Part shown: one piece after another, positions 40,323-49,194 of the stretch | How the letters are laid out: every line of letters begins with the position of its first letter | Numbering within the stretch: position 1 is the first letter of the stretch | Assembly: GCA_045533115.1 (NCBI GenBank) | Contig: JAZSHF010000001.1 | Coordinates: 1 to 56,757 of the forward strand | Reading direction: 5' to 3' | DNA: 56,757 bases | DNA from: Colimorpha_A sp045533115 | Lineage (GTDB): Bacteria > Bacillota > Clostridia > Oscillospirales > CAG-272 | Notes under the pieces: model-generated | Databases searched by the model: none | What the model was told of the DNA's origin: nothing | What the model saw: only the letters and a program-made list of their open reading frames with translations | Position numbers and translations under genes: made by a program

Positions 40323-40952
40323 TTAGTTCTTGGAATAAAGCTCGACGATAAGGTGCTCCTCGAAGGGGAAGTCTACGTCGTCTCTCTGCGGGAGAGCAGC
40401 GACCTTAGCGACTACCTGAGCCTTATCAAGCTCAATCCACTTGGGAGTGATGTGAGAGTCAAGGCTCTCGATAAGTGCCTTAAACTTCTCAGAAGAGCGG
40501 CTCTCCTCACGAAGAGTGATAACGTCACCTGCACGAACGATGAGAGAAGGAATGTTTACCTTCTTACCGTTAAGGCGGAAGTGACCGTGAGTTACGAGCT
40601 GACGAGCCTCCTTACGGCTGTTTGCAAGACCGATTCTGTAAATAACGTTATCGAAACGTCTTTCAAGAAGGTTGAGAAGGTTTTCACCTGCAACGCCTTC
40701 GGTCTTTTCTGCCTTCTCGAAGTAACCCTTGAACTGGTTCTCGAGAACGCCGTAGTATCTCTTTGCCTTCTGCTTTTCGCGGAACTGTACTCCGTATTCC
40801 TTTACGTTCTTTCTGCCATTACCGTGCTGGCCGGGAACGGAAGGATGCTTCTCTATTGCGCACTTGCCGGAAAGGCAACGGTCGCCCTTAAGGAAAAGCT
40901 TGGTGCCTTCTCTGCGGCAAAGCTTGCACACAGATCCTGTATATCTTGCCAT
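40323..40952 (-). CDS. rpsD: 30S ribosomal protein S4
   Basis: A 209-residue S4 of the zinc-binding type, with CKLC near residue 9 and CLSGKC near residue 26. The S4 RNA-binding domain is at about 100-160 (RRFDNVIYRIGLANSRKEAR). S4 is an early 30S assembly protein. It is placed within the alpha operon between rpsK and rpoA. Confidence 0.97.
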   Translation of the reverse strand: MARYTGSVCKLCRREGTKLFLKGDRCLSGKCAIEKHPSVPGQHGNGRKNVKEYGVQFREKQKAKRYYGVLENQFKGYFEKAEKTEGVAGENLLNLLERRFDNVIYRIGLANSRKEARQLVTHGHFRLNGKKVNIPSLIVRAGDVITLREESRSSEKFKALIESLDSHITPKWIELDKAQVVAKVAALPQRDDVDFPFEEHLIVELYSKN

Positions 40953-40987
40953 ACTGTTTTTTCCTCCTGCTTACTTAATGTGAGCCA

Positions 40988-41389
40988 TCAGACTCTTCTG
41001 CGCTTGGGGGGACGGCAACCGTTGTGAGGAATAGGAGTTACGTCCTTGATCATCTCAACGTTGAGTCCTGCGGTCTGAAGCGCACGAATAGCGGATTCTC
41101 TTCCCGATCCGGGTCCCTTAACGTAAACTTCTACGCTCTTCATGCCGTGGTCAACTGCGATCTTTGCCGCGGTCTCAGATGCACTCTGAGCGGCAAAGGG
41201 AGTAGACTTTCTCGAGCCCTTAAAGCCAAGCTCACCGGCGGAAGCCCAGGAGATGGCGTTACCCGCCATATCGGTTACGGTTACGATTGTGTTGTTGAAA
41301 GTTGCCTGGATATGAACCTGACCTTTTTCAACGTTTTTGCGCTCACGGCGCTTTCTTACGACCTTCTTGGCCGAATTCTGTGCTGCCAT
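40988..41389 (-). CDS. rpsK: 30S ribosomal protein S11
   Basis: A 133-residue S11 with the conserved NNTIVTVTD and GPGSGRESAIRAL blocks and the C-terminal HNGCRPPKRRRV. It contributes to the platform of the 30S subunit and follows rpsM by 13 bases. Confidence 0.98.
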   Translation of the reverse strand: MAAQNSAKKVVRKRRERKNVEKGQVHIQATFNNTIVTVTDMAGNAISWASAGELGFKGSRKSTPFAAQSASETAAKIAVDHGMKSVEVYVKGPGSGRESAIRALQTAGLNVEMIKDVTPIPHNGCRPPKRRRV

Positions 41390-41402
41390 TTAGTTCACCC
41401 CT

Positions 41403-41771
41403 TTACTTCTTCTTGTTAGCGATGGTCTTTGCGGGACCTTTGCGGGTTCTGGCATTAGTCTTGGTTCTCTGACCTCTTACGGGGAGACCCTTTCTGTGAC
41501 GGATGCCACGGTAGCAATTTATCTCGACCATTCTCTTGATGTCAAGACCAACTTCACGGCGAAGATCACCCTCTACATGGTAGTGGTTTTCGATCTCTTC
41601 ACGGAGCTTTGCAATCTCTTCCTCGGTAAGGTCCTTTGCGCGGGTATCGGGGTTGATTCCGGTTACCTCGAGGATCTTCTTGGCAGAGGTTCTTCCGATG
41701 CCGTAAATATAGGTCAGAGCGATTTCAACGCGCTTTGCGTTCGGAATATCAACGCCTGCTATACGAGCCAT
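41403..41771 (-). CDS. rpsM: 30S ribosomal protein S13
   Basis: A 122-residue S13: MARIAGVDIPNAKRVEIALTYIYGIG at the start (quoted in part), RGIRHRKGLPVRGQRTKTNA at the C-terminal end. It contacts the P-site tRNA and the 50S bridge. Start of the alpha operon after rpmJ. Confidence 0.98.
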   Translation of the reverse strand: MARIAGVDIPNAKRVEIALTYIYGIGRTSAKKILEVTGINPDTRAKDLTEEEIAKLREEIENHYHVEGDLRREVGLDIKRMVEINCYRGIRHRKGLPVRGQRTKTNARTRKGPAKTIANKKK

Positions 41772-41789
41772 GTGATTTTCCCCTTTCTA

Positions 41790-41903
41790 TTAACCCTGTC
41801 TCTGTTTGTGCTTGGGATTTTCGCAAATTACCATTATGCGTCCCTTGCGCTTGATGATTTTGCACTTTTCGCAAATCTTTTTTACGGATGGTTTAACCTT
41901 CAT
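41790..41903 (-). CDS. rpmJ: 50S ribosomal protein L36
   Basis: A 37-residue L36 that is easily missed because of its size: MKVKPSVKKICEKCKIIKRK onward to KHKQRQG. It is the zinc-binding form, with Cys at 11, 14 and 27 and His 32. GGAATGGT-type sequence lies upstream of the ATG. It sits in its usual place between infA and rpsM. Confidence 0.96.
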   Translation of the reverse strand: MKVKPSVKKICEKCKIIKRKGRIMVICENPKHKQRQG

Positions 41904-41921
41904 TTTTATACCATTCCTTTC

Positions 41922-42140
41922 TTATTTAGCACGCCAGGTGATTCGACCCTTCGTAAGGTCGTAGACGGAAACCTCAACGGTTACCTTATCTCCCGGCAAT
42001 ATCCATATATAGTTCATTCTGAGTTTGCCCGAAATGTGGGCTGTTACGATGTGTCCGTTGGGGAGCTGAACCTTGAAGTGTGCGTTAGGCAGTGACTCAA
42101 GAACGACACCCTCGAACTCTACTACATCATCCTTAGGCAG
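41922..42140 (-). CDS. infA: translation initiation factor IF-1 with CTG start
   Basis: The 72-residue IF-1, an S1-fold protein that closes the A site during initiation. Reading the frame gives PKDDVVEFEGVVLESLPNAH after the start and ends with KGRITWRAK, the standard IF-1 sequence. No ATG, GTG or TTG lies in frame before this sequence; the previous in-frame codons are ATT, CTT and CTG, then GGG, GGA, AGA and the TGA that ends the KOW gene. CTG at 42138-42140 gives exactly 72 residues and has GGAGGG six bases upstream; ATT at 42144-42146 is too close to the ribosome site. Confidence 0.9.
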   Translation of the reverse strand: MPKDDVVEFEGVVLESLPNAHFKVQLPNGHIVTAHISGKLRMNYIWILPGDKVTVEVSVYDLTKGRITWRAK

Positions 42141-42155
42141 AAGAATCCCTCCTCT

Positions 42156-42416
42156 TCAATTTACGATACTGTCATAGATATTTCCTTTTTCCTTGAGCAG
42201 CTTACGGAGCACGCCGTCGGTCATTGCCGATGGGTCTGCCGAATGCTCTTTCAGGATCGGAAATATATGCTTAATGTTTTTTCGTTTCGGTCGGGATATC
42301 TTATGCTCGCGTCCGTCGCTAACGTAGGCGTTTGCCCCGTCGAGCTCGGTTACGAGATAAATTCTTCCCGTGTCATGTCCCTTTAAGGATATGACATAAC
42401 TGCCGCGTCTTATCAC
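42156..42416 (-). CDS. KOW-domain RNA-binding protein (L14e/L6e/L27e-like)
   Basis: An 86-residue protein with a KOW motif (RRGSYVISLKGHDTGRIYLV) at its start and a basic middle (ISRPKRKNIKHI). Clostridia commonly carry it between map and infA; it is thought to bind ribosomal RNA. The GTG start overlaps the map stop (GTGA). Confidence 0.85.
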   Translation of the reverse strand: MIRRGSYVISLKGHDTGRIYLVTELDGANAYVSDGREHKISRPKRKNIKHIFPILKEHSADPSAMTDGVLRKLLKEKGNIYDSIVN

Positions 42417-43174
42417 AGCGTTTCGTCCACTCTCGTTAAATACACGAGACCTTCTTCGGTGAGTGCCACCGAATGCTCGTAGTGAGCGGTGAGCGATCCG
42501 TCTGCGGTGACGACGGTCCAGCCGTCGCGAAGCTCCTTAACTTCGTAGGAGCCGGCGCTTACCATAGGCTCTATGGCGAGCGTCATTCCCGTAACGAGGC
42601 GCGGGCCTCGTCCGGGCTTTCCGTAGTTCGGTACCTCGGGATCCTCGTGAAGCTCTCTGCCCACACCGTGGCCGACGTACTTTCGGATAACTCCGAATCC
42701 GCGGTCCTCACAGTAGGTCTGGATTGCATGACCGATATCACCGATCCTGTTTCCTTCCTTAAACTGCTCAGCTCCTCGGTAGAAGCTTTCCTTCGTCGTT
42801 TCAATCAGCTTCCGAGCATTCTCGGACACACGTCCTACGGGAAACGTGTTTGCGCTGTCACCGGTAAATCCGCCGATGCAGGCGCCAACGTCGATCTTCA
42901 CGATGTCCCCCTCCCGAAGAATTATATCGGGAGAAGGAATACCGTGTATGACCTGATCGTTTATCGAGATGCAAGCGCTTCCGGGAAATCCGCCGTATCC
43001 TAAGAACGTCGGCTTTGCCCCGCACTTTTCGATGTAGTTGCGGATTATATCGTCGAGGTGCTTCGTTGAAACACCCTCTTTGATCGCTTCACCGGCTAAA
43101 AGCAACGCTTCGCCCGTGATGCGTCCGGCAACCTTCATCTTCTCGATCTGAAGTGAATTTTTAAGCTGTATCAT
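42413..43174 (-). CDS. map: methionine aminopeptidase, type I
   Basis: It removes the initiator Met from new proteins. 253 residues; metal ligands appear in DVGACIGGFTGDSANTF, GHGVGRELHEDP and the C-terminal IEPM and EHSVALTEEG blocks. The start at ATG 43174 is preferred; a TTG three codons earlier overlaps the adk stop. It follows adk and precedes the KOW gene. Confidence 0.95.
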   Translation of the reverse strand: MIQLKNSLQIEKMKVAGRITGEALLLAGEAIKEGVSTKHLDDIIRNYIEKCGAKPTFLGYGGFPGSACISINDQVIHGIPSPDIILREGDIVKIDVGACIGGFTGDSANTFPVGRVSENARKLIETTKESFYRGAEQFKEGNRIGDIGHAIQTYCEDRGFGVIRKYVGHGVGRELHEDPEVPNYGKPGRGPRLVTGMTLAIEPMVSAGSYEVKELRDGWTVVTADGSLTAHYEHSVALTEEGLVYLTRVDETL

Positions 43175-43179
43175 AAATC

Positions 43180-43821
43180 TCAAGAGATACCGCTGTCGAT
43201 CGTCTCGAAGGTGAGGCGAGTCGTATCAGCAACTTCCACCTGACCGACAACGAGCTTAAGCTTACCTGTCTTTTCGTAGTAAGCCTTGAGCGGCTCGGTC
43301 TGCTCGTGATAGGTCTCAAGGCGGGAAAGCACCACCTCGGGAGCATCGTCACGGCGGATCGTAAGCTCGCTTCCGCAACCGTCACAGGTCTTGCCGTCCT
43401 TGCTCGGCTTGAACTCCGTGTGATAGGATGCACCGCAGTTCGGGCAGACGCGTCTGCCACTCATACGAGTGACGATCGTCTCATCCGGTACCTCGATGCT
43501 GATTACCATATCAATGGTAACTCCCATCGCGTCAAGAGCCTCCGCTTGGGGAACGGTTCTCGGGAACCCGTCGAGGATGAAGCCGTTATCACAGTCATCC
43601 TGAGCGAGTCTTTCCTTAATAATTCCGATCACGACCTCATCGGGAACGAGAGCGCCCTTTTCGGTGTACACCTTAGCAGCGAGTCCCATTTCGGTTCCGG
43701 TCTTGATCGCTTCTCTTATAATTGCGCCCGTAGAGATCGCGGGGATATTGTAGCGCTCACTGACCTTTTCGGCCTGAGTGCCCTTTCCTGCGCCGGGAGC
43801 ACCGAGAAAGATTATTTTCAT
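43180..43821 (-). CDS. adk: adenylate kinase
   Basis: Converts AMP plus ATP to two ADP. 213 residues, with P-loop GAPGAGKGT (7-15), the AMP-binding region and a LID domain holding four Cys (CPNCG and CDGCG), the zinc-type lid. The start is ATG 43821 with GAGGAAAG upstream; the frame extends 30 codons earlier but overlaps secY and lacks support. It lies between secY and map in the spc operon. Confidence 0.97.
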   Translation of the reverse strand: MKIIFLGAPGAGKGTQAEKVSERYNIPAISTGAIIREAIKTGTEMGLAAKVYTEKGALVPDEVVIGIIKERLAQDDCDNGFILDGFPRTVPQAEALDAMGVTIDMVISIEVPDETIVTRMSGRRVCPNCGASYHTEFKPSKDGKTCDGCGSELTIRRDDAPEVVLSRLETYHEQTEPLKAYYEKTGKLKLVVGQVEVADTTRLTFETIDSGIS

Positions 43822-43840
43822 ACGCTTTCCTCCGAAATCA

Positions 43841-45136
43841 TCACTCAAGGAAGCCCTTGTAGTGACGCATAGCCATCTGGGACTCAAGCTCGCGGACTGT
43901 TTCGAGTGCAACGCCGATTACGATAAGAAGCGACGTTCCGCCGAACTGAAGAAGTCCGAGGTACTGAGGAGCCGCAATGCTTGCGAACATAGGCAAGCCG
44001 GCTATAATGATAAGGAAGAGCGCGCCTATCAAGGTAACTCTGTTAAGAATCTTCTTGATATAGTCAGCGGTAGGACGTCCGGGGCGAATACCGGGGACGA
44101 AACCGCCGTTCTTCTTAAGGTTATTCGATACTTCAACGGTATTGAAGCTTATCGAGATGTAGAAGTAGGAGAACGCGACGATCAGTACGAGCTGGAGCAC
44201 TACGTATACCCAAGAACTGGGCGAAAATACGCCGACAAACTTGTCCCAGAAGCCGCCTGCCTTGGGAGGAGCGAATGCAGCGATCGTTGCGGGAAGCGAG
44301 ATGATCGAGGAAGCGAAGATGACCGGCATAACGCCTGCCATGTTCAGCTTGAGCGGGAGATTGCTGTTCTGACCGCCGTACATCTTGCGTCCGACTACGC
44401 GCTTAGCGTACTGAACGGGGATTCTTCTCTCACTGTTCGTAATGAACACGATAAGAACGAGAACCGCGAGCATGATGATAACCGAAAGGATTGCGAAGAA
44501 GATGTTGTAGAAACCGCCTCTCTCTATCTGAGCGATAAGAGTTGCAGCAGCGTTAGCACCGCCGGAGAGGATGTTTACGAAGAGTATCATAGATACTCCG
44601 TTTCCTATACCGTTCTCGTTGATCTTGTCAGCGAGCCACATTACGAGCGAAGCGCCCGCGCAGTAGCAGGATACCATTACGAGCATACCGAAGGTGGTCT
44701 CGCCGTCCTCAAGAAGAGTTCCGTGGGAATTTCTTAAGAGGTTATAATAGCCGTACGCCGTGATGAGCGAAAGCGCTATTGTAAGGTATTTGGTATAGTT
44801 GTTGATCTTCTGTCTGCCCTCTTCGCCTTCCTTGGAAAGACGCTCAAGAGCAGGGATAGCAATTGTTAAAAGCTGCATAACGATCTGAGCCGTGATGTAC
44901 GGCGAGACCGAAAGAGCAAAGAGATTTGCCTGAGCAAAGCCTGTACCCGAAAGCATCGTCAGGTAGTCGAAGATAGAGCCCGAAAGAGCGCTGAAGGAAG
45001 ATTCGACTACGAGAGCGTTAACGTAGGGGACGGGAATGCAGGAACCAAGACGGTAAAGAAGAAGTATCACAAGAGTGAACACTATCTTTTTCTTAAGTTC
45101 CGGTGTCTTCCAAGCATTTACTACTGTTTGAAACAC
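43841..45136 (-). CDS. secY: protein translocase subunit SecY
   Basis: The pore subunit of the SecYEG channel, 431 residues with ten membrane segments. MFQTVVNAWKTPELKKKI at the start, the QIVMQLLTIAIPALERLSKEG region and GIRPGRPTADYI are family landmarks. The start is GTG, directly after the rplO stop (TAAGTG). It is the usual spc-operon placement, before adk. Confidence 0.98.
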   Translation of the reverse strand: MFQTVVNAWKTPELKKKIVFTLVILLLYRLGSCIPVPYVNALVVESSFSALSGSIFDYLTMLSGTGFAQANLFALSVSPYITAQIVMQLLTIAIPALERLSKEGEEGRQKINNYTKYLTIALSLITAYGYYNLLRNSHGTLLEDGETTFGMLVMVSCYCAGASLVMWLADKINENGIGNGVSMILFVNILSGGANAAATLIAQIERGGFYNIFFAILSVIIMLAVLVLIVFITNSERRIPVQYAKRVVGRKMYGGQNSNLPLKLNMAGVMPVIFASSIISLPATIAAFAPPKAGGFWDKFVGVFSPSSWVYVVLQLVLIVAFSYFYISISFNTVEVSNNLKKNGGFVPGIRPGRPTADYIKKILNRVTLIGALFLIIIAGLPMFASIAAPQYLGLLQFGGTSLLIVIGVALETVRELESQMAMRHYKGFLE

Positions 45137-45577
45137 TTAGACCACCTCGCACTTTCCGCCTGCTGCTTCGATCTTTTCCTTCGCAGCCGCGGTGAATGCG
45201 GCGGCGCGCACGGTAAGCTTCTTTTCTACGTTGCCGTTTCCGAGAATCTTAAGACCGTCATCTGCCTTGCGGGCAAGGCCAGCGTCGAGAAGGAGCTGGT
45301 GATCGATCACCGCGCCGTCCTCGAAGCAGTTGAGCGCCGAGATATTGACTGTGGTGTATTCCTTTGCAAATCTGTTCTTGAAACCTCTTTTCGGGAGCTT
45401 TCTGTAAAGCGGGATCTGACCGCCTTCAAAGCCGGGGCGAACACCGCCGCCGGAACGGGCATTCTGACCCTTGTGACCCTTACCGGCAGTCTTGCCGTTT
45501 CCGGATCCGGGGCCTCTGCCCTTACGCCATGCGTTCTTTACAGAACCCTCAGCCGGTGTAAGTTCATGGAGCTTCAT
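45137..45577 (-). CDS. rplO: 50S ribosomal protein L15
   Basis: A 146-residue L15; the start MKLHELTPAEGSVKNAWRKG and the Gly-rich GRGPGSGNGKTAGKGHKGQ segment identify it. A late-assembly 50S protein. Confidence 0.98.
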   Translation of the reverse strand: MKLHELTPAEGSVKNAWRKGRGPGSGNGKTAGKGHKGQNARSGGGVRPGFEGGQIPLYRKLPKRGFKNRFAKEYTTVNISALNCFEDGAVIDHQLLLDAGLARKADDGLKILGNGNVEKKLTVRAAAFTAAAKEKIEAAGGKCEVV

Positions 45578-45603
45578 TGGAGTTCCTCCTTATTAGTATA
45601 GAA

Positions 45604-45786
45604 TCAGCCCTGCTTCTCAACCTTAACAAGGTGAGAAATTACCTTGACCTTACCGGCGAGAACTGCGTCGTCAGCGTGTACGATGCTGTCACCGATCTTT
45701 TCAAGTCCGAGCGATTTAGCGGTAGCCTTCTGATTGGGCTTCGCGCCGATTGTGCTCTTTACGAGCGTTACCTTTACGTTTTCCAT
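45604..45786 (-). CDS. rpmD: 50S ribosomal protein L30
   Basis: A 60-residue L30, of normal length, with VTLVKSTIGAKPNQKATAKS and a C-terminal strand HLVKVEKQG. Between rpsE and rplO as in all spc operons. Confidence 0.97.
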   Translation of the reverse strand: MENVKVTLVKSTIGAKPNQKATAKSLGLEKIGDSIVHADDAVLAGKVKVISHLVKVEKQG

Positions 45787-45803
45787 TTTTAACCTCCCGT
45801 TTA

Positions 45804-46301
45804 TCAGAGATCTGCAACGTCGATGCCGCGGGCCTTAGCGACCTCTTCAGCAGTACGAAGCGCCTTAAGGCCCTCGAAGGTTGCCTTAACTACGTTTACG
45901 GGGTTGTTGGAACGAAGGCACTTAGCTCTGACATCGCGGACACCCGCCATCTCAAGAACCTTTCTTGCAGTGCCGCCGGCGATAAGTCCGGTACCCTCTG
46001 AAGCGGGCTTAAGAAGAACCTTACCTGCGCCGTATACACCGAGAACCTCGTGGGGAATGGTAGTACCCTTAAGAGATACGGTGATCATATTTTTCTTTGC
46101 ATCTTCGATGCCCTTGCGGATAGCTTCCGGAACCTCTGCTGCTTTGCCGAGGCCGTAGCCTACGTGACCGTTTCCGTCACCTACTACCATAAGAGCGGCA
46201 AAACGTGCGATACGTCCGCCCTTTACAGTCTTAGATACACGGTTTACGACAACGAGCTTTTCCTGAAGGTCACCGGTATTCGGATTGAATTTCTTTTCCA
46301 T
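45804..46301 (-). CDS. rpsE: 30S ribosomal protein S5
   Basis: A 165-residue S5 containing the RNA-binding domain (VVNRVSKTVKGGRIARFAAL) and GKAAEVPEAIRKGIEDAKKN. It acts in decoding fidelity. Confidence 0.98.
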   Translation of the reverse strand: MEKKFNPNTGDLQEKLVVVNRVSKTVKGGRIARFAALMVVGDGNGHVGYGLGKAAEVPEAIRKGIEDAKKNMITVSLKGTTIPHEVLGVYGAGKVLLKPASEGTGLIAGGTARKVLEMAGVRDVRAKCLRSNNPVNVVKATFEGLKALRTAEEVAKARGIDVADL

Positions 46302-46319
46302 AATAAACCTCCGTTATCC

Positions 46320-46679
46320 TCAGAACTTGAGGCCGCCCTCGCGGGCGCCTTCAGCGAGCTCAAGCACGCGTCCGTGATAGATGTATCCGCCACGGTCGAA
46401 TACTACGTTTTCGATGCCCTTGGAAAGAGCGATCTCTGCGATCTTCTTGCCGACTTCTCTTGCTGCTGCCTTGTTGCCGCCGTTGCCTTCGAAGCTCTTA
46501 CCGAGAGTCGAAGCGGAGCAAAGGGTCACGCCGTTAACGTCGTCAATGATCTGTGCCTGAATGTTCTTAAGAGAACGGTAGACACAGAGGCGAGGACACT
46601 CGGGAGTTCCGGAGATCTTCGCACGAATGCGCTTATGTCTCTTCTGGCGCTGAATGTTTGCGTCTTTTCTGCTAACCAT
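46320..46679 (-). CDS. rplR: 50S ribosomal protein L18
   Basis: A 119-residue L18, which binds 5S rRNA. RKDANIQRQKRHKRIRAKIS and the C-terminal FDRGGYIYHGRVLELAEGAR are typical. Confidence 0.98.
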   Translation of the reverse strand: MVSRKDANIQRQKRHKRIRAKISGTPECPRLCVYRSLKNIQAQIIDDVNGVTLCSASTLGKSFEGNGGNKAAAREVGKKIAEIALSKGIENVVFDRGGYIYHGRVLELAEGAREGGLKF

Positions 46680-46697
46680 TTATGTCTACTCCCTTCT

Positions 46698-47237
46698 TTA
46701 TTTACCGGTCTTACCGGCCTTGCGGCGGATATATTCACCGGAGTACTTGATACCCTTGCCGAGGTAGGGCTCGGGGGGTCTCTTCTCACGGATCTGTGCC
46801 GCGATCTGTCCAACGGACTGCTTCGAAATACCCTTAACGATTACGTTGGTCTGATCCGGAACCTCAAAGGTGATTCCGTTCTCTTCGGTAAACTCAACGG
46901 TATGCGAGTAGCCGAGGTTCATAACGAGCTTGTTGCCCTGCTTCTGAGCACGGTAACCAACGCCGATGATCTCGAGCTTCTTGCTGTAACCCTCGGTTAC
47001 ACCTACAACCATGTTGTAGATAAGGGTACGGCTGAGGCCGTGAAGTGCTCTACATTCCTTCTCGTCGTTTGCACGAGTAACGAGGACTTCGTTGCCTTCA
47101 ACCTTTACTGTGATAGAAGGGCGGATCTTCTCGGAGAGCTCTCCGAGCTTGCCCTTTACGGTTACGAGATTGTCTTCACCTACGGTAACAGTAACACCGG
47201 CGGGAAGAACGATGGGCTGTCTGCCTATTCTTGACAT
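46698..47237 (-). CDS. rplF: 50S ribosomal protein L6
   Basis: A 179-residue L6 with the two-fold domain repeat; MSRIGRQPIVLPAGVTV at the start and PEPYLGKGIKY near the end. It lies close to the sarcin-ricin loop. Confidence 0.98.
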   Translation of the reverse strand: MSRIGRQPIVLPAGVTVTVGEDNLVTVKGKLGELSEKIRPSITVKVEGNEVLVTRANDEKECRALHGLSRTLIYNMVVGVTEGYSKKLEIIGVGYRAQKQGNKLVMNLGYSHTVEFTEENGITFEVPDQTNVIVKGISKQSVGQIAAQIREKRPPEPYLGKGIKYSGEYIRRKAGKTGK

Positions 47238-47255
47238 ATTCTTTCCCTCCTGATA

Positions 47256-47651
47256 TTACCATACGAAGGCGAGAACTTCGCCGCCGATGTTGTTCTTACG
47301 AGCTTCCTTGTCGGTCATGATACCCTTAGAGGTAGACACGATAGCGACTCCGAGGCCGTTCATTACGCGGGGCATATCCTCGCAGCTTGCGTAGATACGG
47401 AGACCGGGCTTGGAGACTCTGCGGAGACCCTTGATAGCCTTGTCCTTACCGTTATACTTAAGCGTTACACGGATAATTCCCTGCTTTCCGTCCTCAACGA
47501 TGTTGTAGCCCTTTACGTAACCCTCTTTTACGAGGATGTCAGCAATAGACTTCTTCATGTTGGAGGCAGGAATATCAACTGTTTCATGCTTTGCATTACT
47601 TGCGTTGCGGATTCTTGTGAGCATATCCGCAATTACGTCTGACATCTGCAT
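47256..47651 (-). CDS. rpsH: 30S ribosomal protein S8
   Basis: A 131-residue S8, a primary 16S rRNA binder; SDVIADMLTRIRNASNAKHE and the final GGEVLAFVW are typical. AAAGGAGG precedes the ATG at 47651; Met 3 is an alternative start. Confidence 0.98.
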   Translation of the reverse strand: MQMSDVIADMLTRIRNASNAKHETVDIPASNMKKSIADILVKEGYVKGYNIVEDGKQGIIRVTLKYNGKDKAIKGLRRVSKPGLRIYASCEDMPRVMNGLGVAIVSTSKGIMTDKEARKNNIGGEVLAFVW

Positions 47652-47719
47652 TTAATATTTCCTCCTTTGTAAACCAGCTTTGCTTGTGACTTGTCAGTAT
47701 TTGTCACAGACAGTTCTGC

Positions 47720-47905
47720 TTACCACGATGCCTTTCTTACTCCGGGGATCTCGCCCTTGTAAGCGAGCTCTCTGAAGCAGATACGGCAAATTCCGAACTT
47801 ACGAAGATAAGCGTGCGGGCGACCGCAGATCTTACAACGGTTATACTCGCGGGTGGAGTACTTCTGGGGTGCCTGCTGCTTGAGTACCATAGCTTTTCTT
47901 GCCAT
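47720..47905 (-). CDS. rpsN: 30S ribosomal protein S14, zinc type
   Basis: A 61-residue short S14 (type Z) with zinc motif CKICG and CRICF. Short zinc S14 is characteristic of Firmicutes. A 68-base gap separates it from rpsH; no gene seen there. Confidence 0.97.
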   Translation of the reverse strand: MARKAMVLKQQAPQKYSTREYNRCKICGRPHAYLRKFGICRICFRELAYKGEIPGVRKASW

Positions 47906-47922
47906 CTCGTTATCTCCTTCTC

Positions 47923-48462
47923 TTACTTAGCGAAGGGAGCGCCCATAAGGGAGAGCAGCTCTCTTGCTTCTTCGTCGGTCTTAGCGGTAGTTACGAAAAC
48001 GATGTCCATACCGCGGATCTTCTCTACCTTATCGTACTCGATCTCGGGGAATATAAGCTGTTCCTTAAGTCCGAGAGAGTAGTTACCGCGTCCATCGAAG
48101 CCGTTGGGGTTAATACCCTTGAAGTCACGGACACGGGGGAGAGAGAGATTGAAGAGACGGTCGATGAACTCATACATTCTTTCGCCGCGAAGAGTAACCT
48201 TTGCGCCGATCTTCTGTCCTGCACGAAGCTTGAAGTTCGCAACGGACTTCTTAGCGTAGGTGGGGACTGCCTTCTGACCGGTGATAAGAGTGAGGTCAGC
48301 GATGATGGTATCGATAACCTTTGCATTTTCCTTAGCGTCACCTGCGCCGATGTTAAGAACGATCTTATCGAGGCGCGGAATCTGCATGGGGCTCTTATAC
48401 TCAAACTTCTTCATGAGTGCAGGAGCAACCTCGGAATTATAAACTGTTTTAAGTCTTGCCAT
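47923..48462 (-). CDS. rplE: 50S ribosomal protein L5
   Basis: A 179-residue L5, which binds 5S rRNA in the central protuberance. MQIPRLDKIVLNIGAGDAKE and FPEIEYDKVEKIRGMDIVF are conserved. Confidence 0.98.
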   Translation of the reverse strand: MARLKTVYNSEVAPALMKKFEYKSPMQIPRLDKIVLNIGAGDAKENAKVIDTIIADLTLITGQKAVPTYAKKSVANFKLRAGQKIGAKVTLRGERMYEFIDRLFNLSLPRVRDFKGINPNGFDGRGNYSLGLKEQLIFPEIEYDKVEKIRGMDIVFVTTAKTDEEARELLSLMGAPFAK

Positions 48463-48477
48463 TACCGTGTTTCCTCC

Positions 48478-48807
48478 TTACTCGAATTCATGTCCGCACT
48501 TGCAAACGCGGACCTTGGTCTTGATTCCGTCTTTATCTACCTTGTAGATTGCGCCGGGACGGATACCCTTGTCGCACTTGGGGCAGTAAAGCTGAACCTT
48601 GCAGGCGTACATAGCGCCTTCAACCTTGATGATACCGCCCTGTTCACCCTGCTTGCGGGGCTTAACGTGGCGGGTTACGAAATTAACACCCTTAACGATA
48701 ACCTTGCCTTCCTTGGGAGAGGTTTCAAGAACTTCGCCCTTGAGGCCCTTATCGTCACCGGATACTACGACGACTGTATCGCCTTTTTTAACATGAAGCT
48801 TTTCCAT
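48478..48807 (-). CDS. rplX: 50S ribosomal protein L24 with zinc-ribbon tail
   Basis: A 109-residue L24 with a KOW motif at the start (VKKGDTVVVVSGDDKGLKGE), needed to start 50S assembly. The C-terminal third holds CPKC and CKCG, a four-cysteine zinc ribbon seen in L24 of many Firmicutes. Confidence 0.96.
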   Translation of the reverse strand: MEKLHVKKGDTVVVVSGDDKGLKGEVLETSPKEGKVIVKGVNFVTRHVKPRKQGEQGGIIKVEGAMYACKVQLYCPKCDKGIRPGAIYKVDKDGIKTKVRVCKCGHEFE

Positions 48808-48825
48808 TTTAACGATACCTCCGCC

Positions 48826-49194
48826 TTAAAGTACTTCGGGAGCGAGGGAGAGGATCTTGAGGTAAGATTTCTCACGAAGCTCTCTTGCTACCGGCCCGAA
48901 TATACGGGTTCCTACGGGGTTCTTATCTTCCTTGATAATAACCGCTGCGTTCTCATCGAACTTGATATACGATCCGTCGTTTCTCTTGAGGCCCTTGACA
49001 GAACGAACGATAACCGCCTTAACGACGTCACCCTTCTTTACCTGTCCGCCGGGAGCTGCCTTTTTAACTGCTGCTACTACGACGTCGCCGATATTTGCAT
49101 AACGGCGTCCGGAACCGCCAAGCACGCGGATACACATAATCTCTTTGGCGCCGGTGTTATCGGCAACCTTCATAAATGACTGCTGCTGTATCAA
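48826..49194 (-). CDS. rplN: 50S ribosomal protein L14
   Basis: A 122-residue L14 starting MIQQQSFMKVADNTGAKEIM; GTRIFGPVARELRE near the end. It makes an inter-subunit bridge. The 69-base gap to rpsQ holds a short GCGGGAA/TTCCCG hairpin. Confidence 0.98.
   Translation of the reverse strand: MIQQQSFMKVADNTGAKEIMCIRVLGGSGRRYANIGDVVVAAVKKAAPGGQVKKGDVVKAVIVRSVKGLKRNDGSYIKFDENAAVIIKEDKNPVGTRIFGPVARELREKSYLKILSLAPEVL

Noticed and set aside
43822..43911. 30-residue N-terminal extension of adenylate kinase
   Set aside because: It overlaps secY, and the P-loop spacing fixes the start at 43821.
46050..47234. 394-codon open frame opposite rpsE-rplF
   Set aside because: Antisense shadow of ribosomal genes.
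47899..49179. Long open frame (426 codons) opposite rplE-rplN
   Set aside because: It is antisense to five well-identified ribosomal genes and arises from codon bias.
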